From DATKMK01 sp035541895 (GTDB lineage Bacteria > Desulfobacterota > Binatia > HRBIN30 > JACQVA1): a stretch of 64,000 nucleotides of DNA. The stretch lies in contig DATKMK010000066.1 in assembly GCA_035541895.1 (NCBI GenBank), positions 103,269 to 167,268 of the forward strand. The letters run 5' to 3'. Shown here piece after piece: positions 42,056 to 50,122 of the stretch. The position numbers and the translations under genes are program-made. Each line of letters starts with the position of its first letter. The first letter of the stretch is position 1. The notes beneath the pieces are model-generated. The model was given only the letters and a program-made list of their open reading frames with translations. It was not told the origin of the DNA and did not search any database.

Positions 42056-42784
42056 TTACCCGGCCTTCTTCTCCTTGAGGATCTGATCGATCGCAGCGTG
42101 GAACCCTTCGGGCGATCGGTTCATCAGCCGCTTGCCGTTGACGAAGATGGTCGGCGTGCCGGTGACCTGCGCGTTGCTCGCTTGGCGCATCTCCTCTTGT
42201 ACTTGGGCCTGCACGTCGGGTGCATTCATATCGGCCTCGAACTTTGCCACGTCGAGCCCGATCGCCTTGGCGTACTCACTCAACTTGTCTTTCTGCAACG
42301 CACGATTGTTGGCAAATAAGTGATCGTGCATCTCCCAGAATTTCCCTTGCTTCGCCGCGGCGAGCGCTGCCTTTGATGCGTCCATCGCGAACGGGTGAAT
42401 GCTGGTGAGCGGGAACTGCTTGTAGATGAACTTGACGTCCTTCGGATAATCTTTGACCACCTGCTCCAACAGGCCGGCCGCCTGCGAGCAGAACGGACAC
42501 TGGAAGTCGGAGAATTCGGTGATGATCACCGGCGCATTGGCCGGGCCCTTGAAGGGCGAGCTGCCAGCCGGGATGTCATAGACCTTGTTGGGATCGACTT
42601 CGGGCCGAGCCGGCGGCTGCCGCGGGCCCATCTGGTCGATCTTCTTCTCGAGATCGTTCAACTTCGCCAGGATCAGCGTCTGCTGTTTGCGAATCTCCTG
42701 TACGTCTTCGCCCTTGGGCCCGCAGGCGGCCAGAAAGGGCAAGGCGCTCAGCAGCACGGCTCGGCGGATCGCACTCGCGTTCAT
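42056..42784 (-). CDS. DsbA-family thioredoxin-fold lipoprotein with coiled coil
   Basis: A 242-aa periplasmic protein. It has a lipobox LAAC (about residues 18-21), a short coiled coil (IRKQQTLILAKLNDLEKKID), and a DsbA/thioredoxin_4 domain with EFSDFQCPFCSQAAGLLEQV and cis-Pro in GTPTIFVNGKRL. KQFPLTSIHPFAMDAS is typical of this family. Likely role: disulfide exchange in exported proteins. Related to the protein at 32940-33845, with the same CPFC motif. ATG 42784 is credible, with GGAGGAG upstream. Confidence 0.9.
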   Translation of the reverse strand: MNASAIRRAVLLSALPFLAACGPKGEDVQEIRKQQTLILAKLNDLEKKIDQMGPRQPPARPEVDPNKVYDIPAGSSPFKGPANAPVIITEFSDFQCPFCSQAAGLLEQVVKDYPKDVKFIYKQFPLTSIHPFAMDASKAALAAAKQGKFWEMHDHLFANNRALQKDKLSEYAKAIGLDVAKFEADMNAPDVQAQVQEEMRQASNAQVTGTPTIFVNGKRLMNRSPEGFHAAIDQILKEKKAG

Positions 42785-42876
42785 CGACGGACTCCTCCTC
42801 GCTCAAACGACAGGGCTGGTCTTTTAGCTGGGGGCGGGGCTGGTGACAAGCGCAGGCGATTGCTAGGACGGCTCGC

Positions 42877-43947
42877 ATGCGGGTGATTGCCGGGCGCGCC
42901 AAGGGCCGCCGCCTCAAGACCAGCGCGGGGCAGGCGACCCGCCCGACCGCCGACCGGGTCAAGGAGGCGATGTTCAGCATTTTGGGCAGCCGCGTCGAGC
43001 TGCAAGGCGCCGAGGTGCTCGATTTGTTCGCCGGCAGCGGCGCGCTGGGAATCGAGGCCCTGAGCCGTGGGGCTCGCCATGCCGCCTTCGTCGAGCCGCG
43101 TCGCGACGCGCTCCGTGCGTTGCGGGAAAACCTCGAAGCGTGCCGTTTTTCCGATGCCGGCGAGGTGTTGCCGGCGAATGCCACGGCGGGTCTTCGGCGG
43201 CTCGCCCGCGACGGCCGGCAATTTGACGGCGTACTGCTCGACCCCCCGTACTGCGAGGGATTGGTTGATGCGACGCTGGCGGAGCTGTGGAAGGCCCAGA
43301 TCGTGCGAGCCGGCGGCTGGGTGGTGATCGAACATCACATCAACGAACCACCCGTGCCGCCCGCCGAACTACATTTGACCCAGACCCGACGCTATGGGAA
43401 GACGGCGGTGACGCTATTGCGTGTGGCCAAGGAGTCTGACGAGCGAATTATGCAGCGAAAAGCCGTGTATCCCGGGTCGTTCGACCCCATTACCAACGGT
43501 CACCTCGACATCGTCAAGCGCGCGCTGCACGTGTTCGATCAAGTGGTCGTCGCCGTCGCTTACAACCCACATAAGGATTCGGCGCTGTTCACGCCGGCCG
43601 AGCGCGTCGAGATGATTCGCTTGGCGCTGGCCGATGCCGGCGAGCGCGTGGTTGCCGACAGCTTCGAGGGGTTGCTGGTGGACTATTGCGATCGCGTCGG
43701 CGCCGGCGTGGTAATTCGCGGCCTGCGCGCGGTCTCGGACTTTGAGACCGAGTTCCAGATGGCGTTGATGAACCGCCATCTCAACGGCCGAGTCGAAACG
43801 TTCTTCATGACCGCGAGCGAGGCGTACTTTTACACCGCGTCGCGCCTCGTAAAAGAAGTCGCGGGCTTGGGCGGGAATATCAGCGGCTTGGTGCCCGACA
43901 CCGTCTACCAGCGGCTGTTGGCCAAGGCGAAAACTCGCAAGCGATAG
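42877..43947 (+). CDS. rsmD-coaD: Fused RsmD (16S rRNA m2G966 methyltransferase) and CoaD (phosphopantetheine adenylyltransferase)
   Basis: One uninterrupted 356-codon frame encodes two complete enzymes. Residues 1-191 are RsmD: MRVIAGRAKGRRLKT, the SAM site LDLFAGSGALGIEAL and catalytic DPPY. Residues 192-356 are CoaD, making dephospho-CoA: AVYPGSFDPITNGHLDI (T/H-x-G-H nucleotidyl-transfer motif), VIRGLRAVSDFETEFQMA and ISGLVPDTVYQRL. No stop separates them. Met192 could serve as an internal start, with AAGGAG 17 nt upstream, too distant for a strong site. Both halves have normal family lengths, so either a true bifunctional protein or two products are possible. Confidence 0.9.
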   Translation: MRVIAGRAKGRRLKTSAGQATRPTADRVKEAMFSILGSRVELQGAEVLDLFAGSGALGIEALSRGARHAAFVEPRRDALRALRENLEACRFSDAGEVLPANATAGLRRLARDGRQFDGVLLDPPYCEGLVDATLAELWKAQIVRAGGWVVIEHHINEPPVPPAELHLTQTRRYGKTAVTLLRVAKESDERIMQRKAVYPGSFDPITNGHLDIVKRALHVFDQVVVAVAYNPHKDSALFTPAERVEMIRLALADAGERVVADSFEGLLVDYCDRVGAGVVIRGLRAVSDFETEFQMALMNRHLNGRVETFFMTASEAYFYTASRLVKEVAGLGGNISGLVPDTVYQRLLAKAKTRKR

Positions 43948-44040
43948 TCTTCGCGGCGGTCACGTCCGTCGAAACAACCCAGCCAATCACCCGTGGTGGT
44001 GTGCGCCGTTCTGTGATTAGCCTTCATGTGAAGAAGGACC

Positions 44041-44190
44041 TTCACCACCGAGACGCGAAGACACCGAGAAGACAAGGAATTTGGAAGCTCGCAGATGAAG
44101 AACGAAACCCGATCGACGGCGAAGTTTCGAAGTGGAGTCTTCGACCGTGGAGGATCTCATTCTCCGTGCCTCACTGCCTCTGTGGTGGGT
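44041..44190. repeat. CACCACAGAG-type dispersed repeat, copy B (inverted pair)
   Basis: The left arm TTCACCACCGAGACGCGAAG (44041-44060) continues with ACACCGAGAAGACAAGG. The right arm, complementary in type, is TCTCCGTGCC (44161-44170) followed by TCACTGCCTCTGTGGTGGGT (44171-44190). They flank about 85 bp of non-coding DNA just upstream of the aminotransferase gene. The aminotransferase frame is open through this element, but it is not likely to be coding. Confidence 0.6.
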
Positions 44191-44225
44191 CGTCCTGTGT
44201 CTCGTTGGGGTTAGGAGTACCCGCG

Positions 44226-45422
44226 ATGAATTTGAGTGAGCGAGTCCGCTTGATCAAGCCCTCCGCCACCATGGCGGTAACCGAGCAAGCCGCGGCCCTG
44301 CGGGCGCAAGGCATCGAGCTGATCGATTTTGGCGCCGGCGAGCCCGACTTCGATACGCCCGAGAACATCAAACAAGCCGCCGTGCGCGCGCTCGCCGCGG
44401 GCGAGACGAAGTACACTCCTGTGGGCGGGACCGCCGTGCTGAAGAAGGCGATCATCACCAAGCTGCAGCGCGACAACGGCCTCACGTACGTGCCCGCGGA
44501 GGTGCTCGCAAGTTGCGGTGGCAAGCATGGGTTGTACGTCGCGTTCCAGGTTCTATTTGGTCCCGGCGATGAGGTGATCGTTCCGGCCCCGTATTGGGTG
44601 AGCTATCCCGACATGCTCGCGCTGGCCGGAGCGAAAGCGCGCATCGTTCTCACCCGCGAGGCGGAAGGATTCAAGCTTACCCCGGCTGAACTCGATCGCG
44701 CCGTCACGCCGGCAACTCGGGCGGTGATCATCAATAGTCCGAGCAATCCCGCGGGGGTCGCCTACGACGCGCGCGAACTCGCAGCCTTGCTCGAGGTCAT
44801 TACCGCGCGTGACCTCACCATCATCAGCGACGACGTGTACGAGATGATGGTCTACGGCGGCTTTCGCTGCGGCCGAGTGCTCGCCATCCGGCCCGACCTG
44901 CGCGAACGGACGATCCTGATCAATTCGGTGTCCAAGACCTACGCGATGACCGGGTGGCGCATCGGCTACACCGCCGGCCCGGCTTCGGTGATCAAGGCGA
45001 TGTCCACGATGCAGGGGCAGATGACCTCGAATCCTTCGACCGCAGCGCAAGCGGCGGCTGCCGAGGCACTCGGCGGATCGCAGGTCTCGGTGGCCCCGAT
45101 GATGGCCGAATTCGGCCGCCGCCGCGATTTCATCGTCGCGGCCTTGAATGAGATTCCCGGGGTTCGCTGCCCGATGCCGCAAGGCGCCTTCTACGTTTTT
45201 CCCAACATCGCGGCGTTCCTGGGCTTGAAGGGGTCCGAGCTGAAGAACGGCGACGATCTCGCTGCCTATCTGCTGAAGGAAGCGCGCGTTGCGGTCGTTG
45301 GCGGCACCGACTTCGGCTATCCGGAACACATTCGCATCTCGTACGCCAACTCGATGGAGAATCTGAAACGCGGCGTGCAGCAGGTGGCGGCGGCGCTGGC
45401 AAAACTCACGAATCAGTTCTGA
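44226..45422 (+). CDS. Pyridoxal phosphate-dependent aminotransferase (aspartate aminotransferase type)
   Basis: A 398-aa class I aminotransferase of the Ib aspartate/prephenate type. It shows MNLSERVRLIKPSATMAVTE, DFGAGEPDFDTPENIKQA, the PLP-binding NSVSKTYAMTGWRIGY (Lys237), NSPSNPAG and the carboxylate-binding Arg in HIRISYANS. GTTGGGGTTAGG precedes the ATG at 44226 but the ribosome-binding site is weak. The frame is open 75 codons further upstream through a dispersed repeat; I exclude that part. It ends 16 nt before another repeat copy. Confidence 0.92.
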   Translation: MNLSERVRLIKPSATMAVTEQAAALRAQGIELIDFGAGEPDFDTPENIKQAAVRALAAGETKYTPVGGTAVLKKAIITKLQRDNGLTYVPAEVLASCGGKHGLYVAFQVLFGPGDEVIVPAPYWVSYPDMLALAGAKARIVLTREAEGFKLTPAELDRAVTPATRAVIINSPSNPAGVAYDARELAALLEVITARDLTIISDDVYEMMVYGGFRCGRVLAIRPDLRERTILINSVSKTYAMTGWRIGYTAGPASVIKAMSTMQGQMTSNPSTAAQAAAAEALGGSQVSVAPMMAEFGRRRDFIVAALNEIPGVRCPMPQGAFYVFPNIAAFLGLKGSELKNGDDLAAYLLKEARVAVVGGTDFGYPEHIRISYANSMENLKRGVQQVAAALAKLTNQF

Positions 45423-45437
45423 TTCGACGGAAAGAAC

Positions 45438-45498
45438 TCACCACAGAGACGCAGAGAGGACAGGAGCCCTCTGTGTCTCGGCGCCTCTTCTGTGGTGA
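45438..45498. repeat. CACCACAGAG-type dispersed repeat, copy C (stem-loop)
   Basis: TCACCACAGA (45438-45447) is the exact inverse of TCTGTGGTGA (45489-45498); further imperfect pairing (GACGCAGAGAGG against CTCTGTGTCTCGG) lies inside. It sits between the convergent stops of the aminotransferase and the AMMECR1 gene and may act as a bidirectional terminator. Confidence 0.65.
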
Positions 45499-45507
45499 AA
45501 TCTTCCA

Positions 45508-46086
45508 TTAGACCGTGTATCCACCGAGCGAGCGCTCGCTGAACACCTCGGCTTCGAATCGGAAAAGTTCGGTAGGTGGCTGCCGCCAGGCGTCCGGATG
45601 CAGTGCCGCTTTGCGACACAGCTCGGTCAGCAGACGTTCGCGATCCCATCCGTACATGGGTGCCACTTGCGGCAGCAGCACCGCGCGCCGGTCGCCGTGC
45701 CTGATGCAGACCCCGTCGCGGCCGACCACGATGCTCCCAGGGTGCGTCTGCAGCGGATCGGTGAGCCGAGAGATTTCGATGTCGAGGTCGTCCAGTTCCG
45801 CATCGCTCAGCGGAGCAAAGCGCGGGTCGTCGAACGCGGCGGCGATCGCCAGACGAGCGACGCTCTCGTGCAGCGGCTGATCGGTGGTGAGAATGCCGAC
45901 GCAGCCGCGCAGCTCTGTATGAATGTGGAGACTGACGAAGACCCCGTTGGGAGCAGCGAGGGACGAGGTAGGTGTGGTCATCTGCGGCGGCGCCGCCGCG
46001 CGTAACGCCGCCGCAATGCTGTCGCGGGCGCGCCGCAGAAGCTGCCACTGTTCGGTGATCGTCAGCGGTGTCCAATCAGGGGCCAT
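45508..46086 (-). CDS. AMMECR1/AmmeMemoRadiSam system protein A
   Basis: A 192-aa AMMECR1-domain protein. The motif TELRGCVGILTTDQPLHESV (about 58-77), followed by DDLDIEISRLTDP and DRRAVLLPQVAPMYGWDRER, is diagnostic. The usual partners (Memo-like protein B and the radical SAM protein) are not in the window, so it is isolated here. Biochemical function unknown. It overlaps the NUDIX gene upstream by 11 nt, suggesting coupled translation. Confidence 0.88.
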   Translation of the reverse strand: MAPDWTPLTITEQWQLLRRARDSIAAALRAAAPPQMTTPTSSLAAPNGVFVSLHIHTELRGCVGILTTDQPLHESVARLAIAAAFDDPRFAPLSDAELDDLDIEISRLTDPLQTHPGSIVVGRDGVCIRHGDRRAVLLPQVAPMYGWDRERLLTELCRKAALHPDAWRQPPTELFRFEAEVFSERSLGGYTV

Positions 46087-46501
46087 GCAGAGGCCGAATA
46101 CCGGTCTCCTTATAGCGGAAATAGTCGGCCAAAATCAGGGCGTGATCAAACGCAAACGGATGCGGCAACGCGTCGCGCGAAAACACTCCGGCGTCGGCCG
46201 CATCGTCGGCTGCCCGCAGCGTGCCGCTGGCGCGACCGATGAAGACCGTCGCGATGGTGTGTCGCCGCGGATCGCGGGTGGGATCGGAGTAGGCATAGAA
46301 CTGTTCGATCAGAGTGACGGCGAGCCCGGTTTCCTCGCGCGCCTCGCGGATTGCGGCGGCTTCCAACGATTCGCCGTAGTCCACGAAACCGCCGGGCAGC
46401 GCCCACCCGAATGGCGCGAAGCGCCGGTTGATCAGGACGATGCCGCCGGCGATCTCGATGATCGTGTCGACCGTCGGCACCGGATTGCGCTGATTCGTCA
46501 C
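46076..46501 (-). CDS. NUDIX hydrolase
   Basis: A 141-aa NUDIX protein. The catalytic box fits G-x5-E-x7-REUxEExGU, beginning GGFVDYGESLEA and ending REAREETGL (about residues 37-61), with FGWALPGGF before it. N-terminal VDTIIEIAGGIVLINRRFAP is typical of ADP-ribose pyrophosphatase-like members. The substrate cannot be told. It overlaps the AMMECR1 gene. Confidence 0.9.
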   Translation of the reverse strand: MTNQRNPVPTVDTIIEIAGGIVLINRRFAPFGWALPGGFVDYGESLEAAAIREAREETGLAVTLIEQFYAYSDPTRDPRRHTIATVFIGRASGTLRAADDAADAGVFSRDALPHPFAFDHALILADYFRYKETGIRPLHGP

Positions 46502-46617
46502 CTCGCGGCAGCTAACACGGCCGGAGGAAGTGGGTCAACCTTCGCCCGGTGCAACGCGCCCCGAACGCCACGTACGTGCGGCCCGAACCATCCGAGGTAC
46601 GCTTACTCGTGCAGTTA

Positions 46618-47220
46618 CTAGCGGAGCGCCCCTGCCACCCGGCGCGCGAGCTCTGCGACGGTACGGCTCAGAGCGGCCACTTGAGCTTGTGGCCCAGGCT
46701 CGTCGACGGTTTCGGTGATCGACGAGCAGTCGTTTACGCGCACGCTCCCGGTATGCGTGTCACGGATATTCCAACACGCGTCCAGCTTCACATTGCCGGC
46801 GGTATCGGCCTCGAAGCACCTCACATCCACCTGAACGACGACATCGAGCGGCGTGGTTCGATACCACGGGTAGGTCACGATGCGCGCGCCGCCGAGCCCC
46901 GCCGAGAGGTCCCGCCCGAGTGTGCGGGCGAACAGCGTCGGGAGCGGCTCGGCCCAGCGATCGAAGTCCGCGTAGCGGATCTGCGTGCCGTCCACCCGGG
47001 TTGCCAGCAGGGGATGCTGCAAATGGCCGGACATCGTGAGCGGCCCGAGCCCAACGACGAGCGAACCCGGCGTGGGCGAGGAGTCGGGAGCACTCGCCGT
47101 CAGGACGTAAAACCGAGTCGGGTCCGGACGCGGCCGCAGCACGCACGACGCCGCGAGGACAGCGAGGGCGAGCGTGGCCCATGCAGCGCTGCGAGACCGG
47201 CGACAGGCGCGACGCTTCAT
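46618..47220 (-). CDS. PqiC/ABC-type transport auxiliary lipoprotein
   Basis: A 200-aa outer-membrane lipoprotein (lipobox VLAASC, Cys at about residue 26) of the PqiC/YmbA (DUF330-like) type. It shows RFYVLTASAPDSSPTPGSLV, then GPLTMSGHLQHPLLATRVDG and RWAEPLPTLFARTLGRDLSA. Such proteins receive lipids or support MCE complexes at the outer membrane. Its ATG overlaps the mlaD stop by 4 nt. Last gene of the mla-type operon. Confidence 0.85.
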   Translation of the reverse strand: MKRRACRRSRSAAWATLALAVLAASCVLRPRPDPTRFYVLTASAPDSSPTPGSLVVGLGPLTMSGHLQHPLLATRVDGTQIRYADFDRWAEPLPTLFARTLGRDLSAGLGGARIVTYPWYRTTPLDVVVQVDVRCFEADTAGNVKLDACWNIRDTHTGSVRVNDCSSITETVDEPGPQAQVAALSRTVAELARRVAGALR

Positions 47221-48158
47221 GGCCCAGGCCGCCCGACGAGGAACGCGTTGGGGTTGCGCTCGAGGTAGTCAGCGAGATCCCTGACGCTGCGGGCCGCGTC
47301 GCCGAGGTCTGTGATCGTCCGCGTGAGCTCGACGCTGAGCGGTCCCTGCGTGTCGATCTGCGTCTGCAGATCCGCGAGCACAGCATCAAGATGGTGCAGC
47401 GAGTCGCGAGCGTCCGCGCTGGTCGCCTCGACACTCCTCATCATCGGCTGGATGTGTGGACCCGCGGCGTCGCTGAGGCGGCGGATCGACTCCAGTGCCT
47501 CGCGTGCAGCGGTGACCGCCCGGTTGACCTCCGGCGAGCGGATCAGCCCGTTCACGCCGTCGACGGCCGCGGTGATCGAGTGGACCGCCGCGTCGATGTC
47601 GACCTTTTCGATCTGCGTCATGAACTTCGTGATCACCTCCGACGCCCGTTCGAATGCGGTCGGCACGGTCGGGATTTCCAGTATGTCGGGCCGATCCGCG
47701 CGAACCAGGACGGCGGGCGAGCCGGGGAAAAAATCGAGGCTGAGGTAGAGGACGCCCGTGACGAAGCTCTCCAACTGAAGCTGGGCGCGGAGACCCTGCG
47801 AGATCAGTCCGTCGAGCCGCGCGCGGTCTAGCTCGATCGGGCGACCGCCGAGCTCCGAAAGCTCTTGCAGGTCGATGTCGAACCACACCGGGATGCGGAA
47901 CTCTTCCGGCCGCATCGTGGCGGCTTGCGCCAGGCGGGAGCGGATCTGGGTCACGGAACCGATCTGCGCGCCGTGAAACTTGACCGGCGCGCCGAGGTTG
48001 AGGCCGTTCACCGATCCGCTGAAGTAGGCGACGAACGTCACGGTGTGACGGAACAACCGCCCCGATCCCCATACGACGACGATGCTCGTACCGAGCACGA
48101 CCGCGCCGAGGACAAATGCGCCGATGATCACGGGGTTCGCGCGGCGACGCCGGTTCAT
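47217..48158 (-). CDS. MlaD/MCE-family periplasmic lipid-transport protein
   Basis: A 313-aa protein with one N-terminal transmembrane helix (NPVIIGAFVLGAVVLGTSIV), then an MCE/MlaD domain (VAYFSGSVNGLNLGAPVKFH, IGSVTQIRSRL) and a C-terminal helical region (residues 170-300) that probably builds a tunnel or needle as in MCE proteins. ATG 48158 overlaps the ATPase stop (ATGA). The long frame upstream to 48806 is a shadow of the ATPase gene. Confidence 0.9.
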   Translation of the reverse strand: MNRRRRANPVIIGAFVLGAVVLGTSIVVVWGSGRLFRHTVTFVAYFSGSVNGLNLGAPVKFHGAQIGSVTQIRSRLAQAATMRPEEFRIPVWFDIDLQELSELGGRPIELDRARLDGLISQGLRAQLQLESFVTGVLYLSLDFFPGSPAVLVRADRPDILEIPTVPTAFERASEVITKFMTQIEKVDIDAAVHSITAAVDGVNGLIRSPEVNRAVTAAREALESIRRLSDAAGPHIQPMMRSVEATSADARDSLHHLDAVLADLQTQIDTQGPLSVELTRTITDLGDAARSVRDLADYLERNPNAFLVGRPGP

Positions 48159-48937
48159 GGCGCGACTCCGGCCCCGCCATCGATGCGCCCGCGGGTCAGA
48201 AAGCGACGGATGTTCTCGTTCGGCGGCGTCTCCAGCAGCCGGCGCGGATTGCCGCGGGCGCTGATGGTGCGCTGCTCGGTGTCGAGGAAGACGCAGTCGT
48301 CGGCGATCGCGAAAATGCTCGGGAGTTCGTGCGAGACGATCACTACGGTCGCCCCGAGGCTGTCTCGTAACGACAGGATGAGGTCGTCTAGCAGCCGCGA
48401 GGTGACCGGATCGAGACCAGCGGACGGCTCGTCGAAGAAGAGCATGTCGGGGTCGAGCGCGATCGCGCGGGCAAGGGCCGCACGCTTCTGCATGCCTCCG
48501 CTGATCTCGGCGGGAAAGTATTCCTCGAAACCACGCAGTCCGACGAGCGACAACTTCAGCGTCGCGGCCTCCTCGATCTCCGCCGGCGTGAGCGGCGTGA
48601 ACTGCTCGAGCGGGAGGCCGACGTTCTCGGCGAGTGTCATGGAACTCCAGAGCGCGCCTCGCTGGAACAGGATGCCGAAGCGGCGCTGTATCCGTTCGCG
48701 TTCCGCGTCGGATGCTGCGGTGAAGTTGACGTCTCCGTACCAGACCTCGCCTGCAGCCGGCTCGTTCAGCCCGATGAGATGGCGTATCAGGGTCGTCTTG
48801 CCGCATCCGCTACCGCCGGTGATGAAGAAGATGTCGCCGCGACGGATGTCGAAGTCGAGATCACGCATGAGCACGCGATCCCCGAACGCCATCGTCAGGT
48901 TCCGCACGCGAACATGGACCGCACGCGCTTCCGCCAT
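48155..48937 (-). CDS. Mla-type ABC transporter ATP-binding protein
   Basis: A 260-aa MlaF-like ATPase. Walker A TGGSGCGKTTLIRHL (about 40-54), the Q-loop FQRGALWSSMTLAENV, signature ISGGMQKRAALARAIA, Walker B MLFFDEPSAGLDP and switch His VSHEL are all intact. ATG 48937 lies 1 nt after the permease stop. It powers lipid transport between outer and inner membranes with the adjacent MlaE and MlaD. Confidence 0.93.
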   Translation of the reverse strand: MAEARAVHVRVRNLTMAFGDRVLMRDLDFDIRRGDIFFITGGSGCGKTTLIRHLIGLNEPAAGEVWYGDVNFTAASDAERERIQRRFGILFQRGALWSSMTLAENVGLPLEQFTPLTPAEIEEAATLKLSLVGLRGFEEYFPAEISGGMQKRAALARAIALDPDMLFFDEPSAGLDPVTSRLLDDLILSLRDSLGATVVIVSHELPSIFAIADDCVFLDTEQRTISARGNPRRLLETPPNENIRRFLTRGRIDGGAGVAP

Positions 48938-48938
48938 G

Positions 48939-50093
48939 TCAGATCCCGAGGACATTGCAGATGACCGCAAAGATGCCATCGGTGGCGACGATCCAGGTGA
49001 TCGCGAGCACCACCGCGGACGTTGCAGCCTCGCCGACGGCGGCAGCATCGTGCCCCGATTTCATGCCGCGCACGCAACCGGCGAGCGCGATCAGCGCCCC
49101 GAACACGATCCCCTTTCCGATGCCGAGGCTGATGCTGGTGAACCCGATCGCGTGCCGCGTCTCGACCCAGTACTGCAGCGGCGACTGCCCCAGCATGCCG
49201 ACCGCGACCGCGGCGCCGCCGAGGATGCCGATGAGATCGGCATAGAGGCAGAGGAGCGGCATCATCGCGCAGAGCGCGAGCACGCGCGGAATCACCAGGA
49301 ACTCCATCGGCGGAATGCCCATGGTCACGAGCGCCTCGACCTCCTGGTTCACGATCATTGTGCCAAGCTGCGCCGCGAATCCCGAGCCGGTACGTCCGGC
49401 CATGATGATCCCGGTCATGATACAGCCGAGCTCCCGCACGGTCGCGATCGCCACCAAGTCCGCAACGTAGACTGCGGCGCCGAACCGCCGCAGTTCGATG
49501 GCGCCAACGAACCCGACGATGACTCCGACGAGAAAATTGATGAGCGTGACAATCCCGAGGGCCTGCGGCCCGCAGTCCTGCGCGACAATGGCGAGGTCGC
49601 GCGCGCGAAACGCGACGCGACCACTGAGGACCCGCGCGAAGGCCAACGTCGTCTCGCCGAGAAACCCAATCGCCTCCCGAGCACCGTTCCACCCGGCTGT
49701 AACCGTCATGCCGACCCGTGCGAGCCAGGGCGGACGTGCTCCGCTCGGGTGTACGTCAGCCTTCTCAGACGCGGCATGCGCGAGGGCCAGCAGTCGCTGC
49801 GCCGCTGCCGGCAGTCCTTCGAGCGCGACCGCCACGGCATGAGCGTCACACTCTCTGCGGATTCTCTGAAGTGCGACAAGCACCGAGCTGTCCCATGAGA
49901 CGAGCCCCGTCGTGTCGAAGGCGACCGCACGCGGCGGATGTGAGCCGCTGAGCGCCTGTTCGACCAAATGCGTGGACGGCAGCCCGTCGCCGAGGTTCCA
50001 TCTCCCCCCGAGATGAATGAGCAAGGTCAGATCGGCGCCCATCTCGGCGCCGATCTCAGCCCTGTTCGCAGGCTCTTCTGCAGAACGGCTCAT
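48939..50093 (-). CDS. Mla-type ABC permease with fused N-terminal STAS domain
   Basis: A 384-aa protein (392 from an upstream GTG at 50117). The first ~100 residues form a STAS domain (LTLLIHLGGRWNLGDGLPST, VAFDTTGLVSWDSSVLVALQ), the job done by separate MlaB in E. coli. The rest is an MlaE permease: LINFLVGVIVGFVGAIELRR, REL(G)CIMTGIIMAGRTGSGF, LGTMIVNQEVEALVTMGIPP. It starts 29 nt after the alcohol dehydrogenase gene and precedes the ATPase, so the operon reads adhP-mlaE-mlaF-mlaD-pqiC. Confidence 0.92.
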   Translation of the reverse strand: MSRSAEEPANRAEIGAEMGADLTLLIHLGGRWNLGDGLPSTHLVEQALSGSHPPRAVAFDTTGLVSWDSSVLVALQRIRRECDAHAVAVALEGLPAAAQRLLALAHAASEKADVHPSGARPPWLARVGMTVTAGWNGAREAIGFLGETTLAFARVLSGRVAFRARDLAIVAQDCGPQALGIVTLINFLVGVIVGFVGAIELRRFGAAVYVADLVAIATVRELGCIMTGIIMAGRTGSGFAAQLGTMIVNQEVEALVTMGIPPMEFLVIPRVLALCAMMPLLCLYADLIGILGGAAVAVGMLGQSPLQYWVETRHAIGFTSISLGIGKGIVFGALIALAGCVRGMKSGHDAAAVGEAATSAVVLAITWIVATDGIFAVICNVLGI

Positions 50094-50122
50094 GCGGACA
50101 CTCGTCGCATCGCGCACCCCAT

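Noticed and set aside
44001..44225. 75-codon upstream extension of the aminotransferase
   Set aside because: Reads through the CACCACAGAG repeat; the family N-terminus begins at MNLSERV.
47865..49898. 677-codon plus-strand frame opposite the mla genes
   Set aside because: Low-complexity Arg/His/Asp composition; the minus-strand MlaD, MlaF and MlaE are unambiguous.
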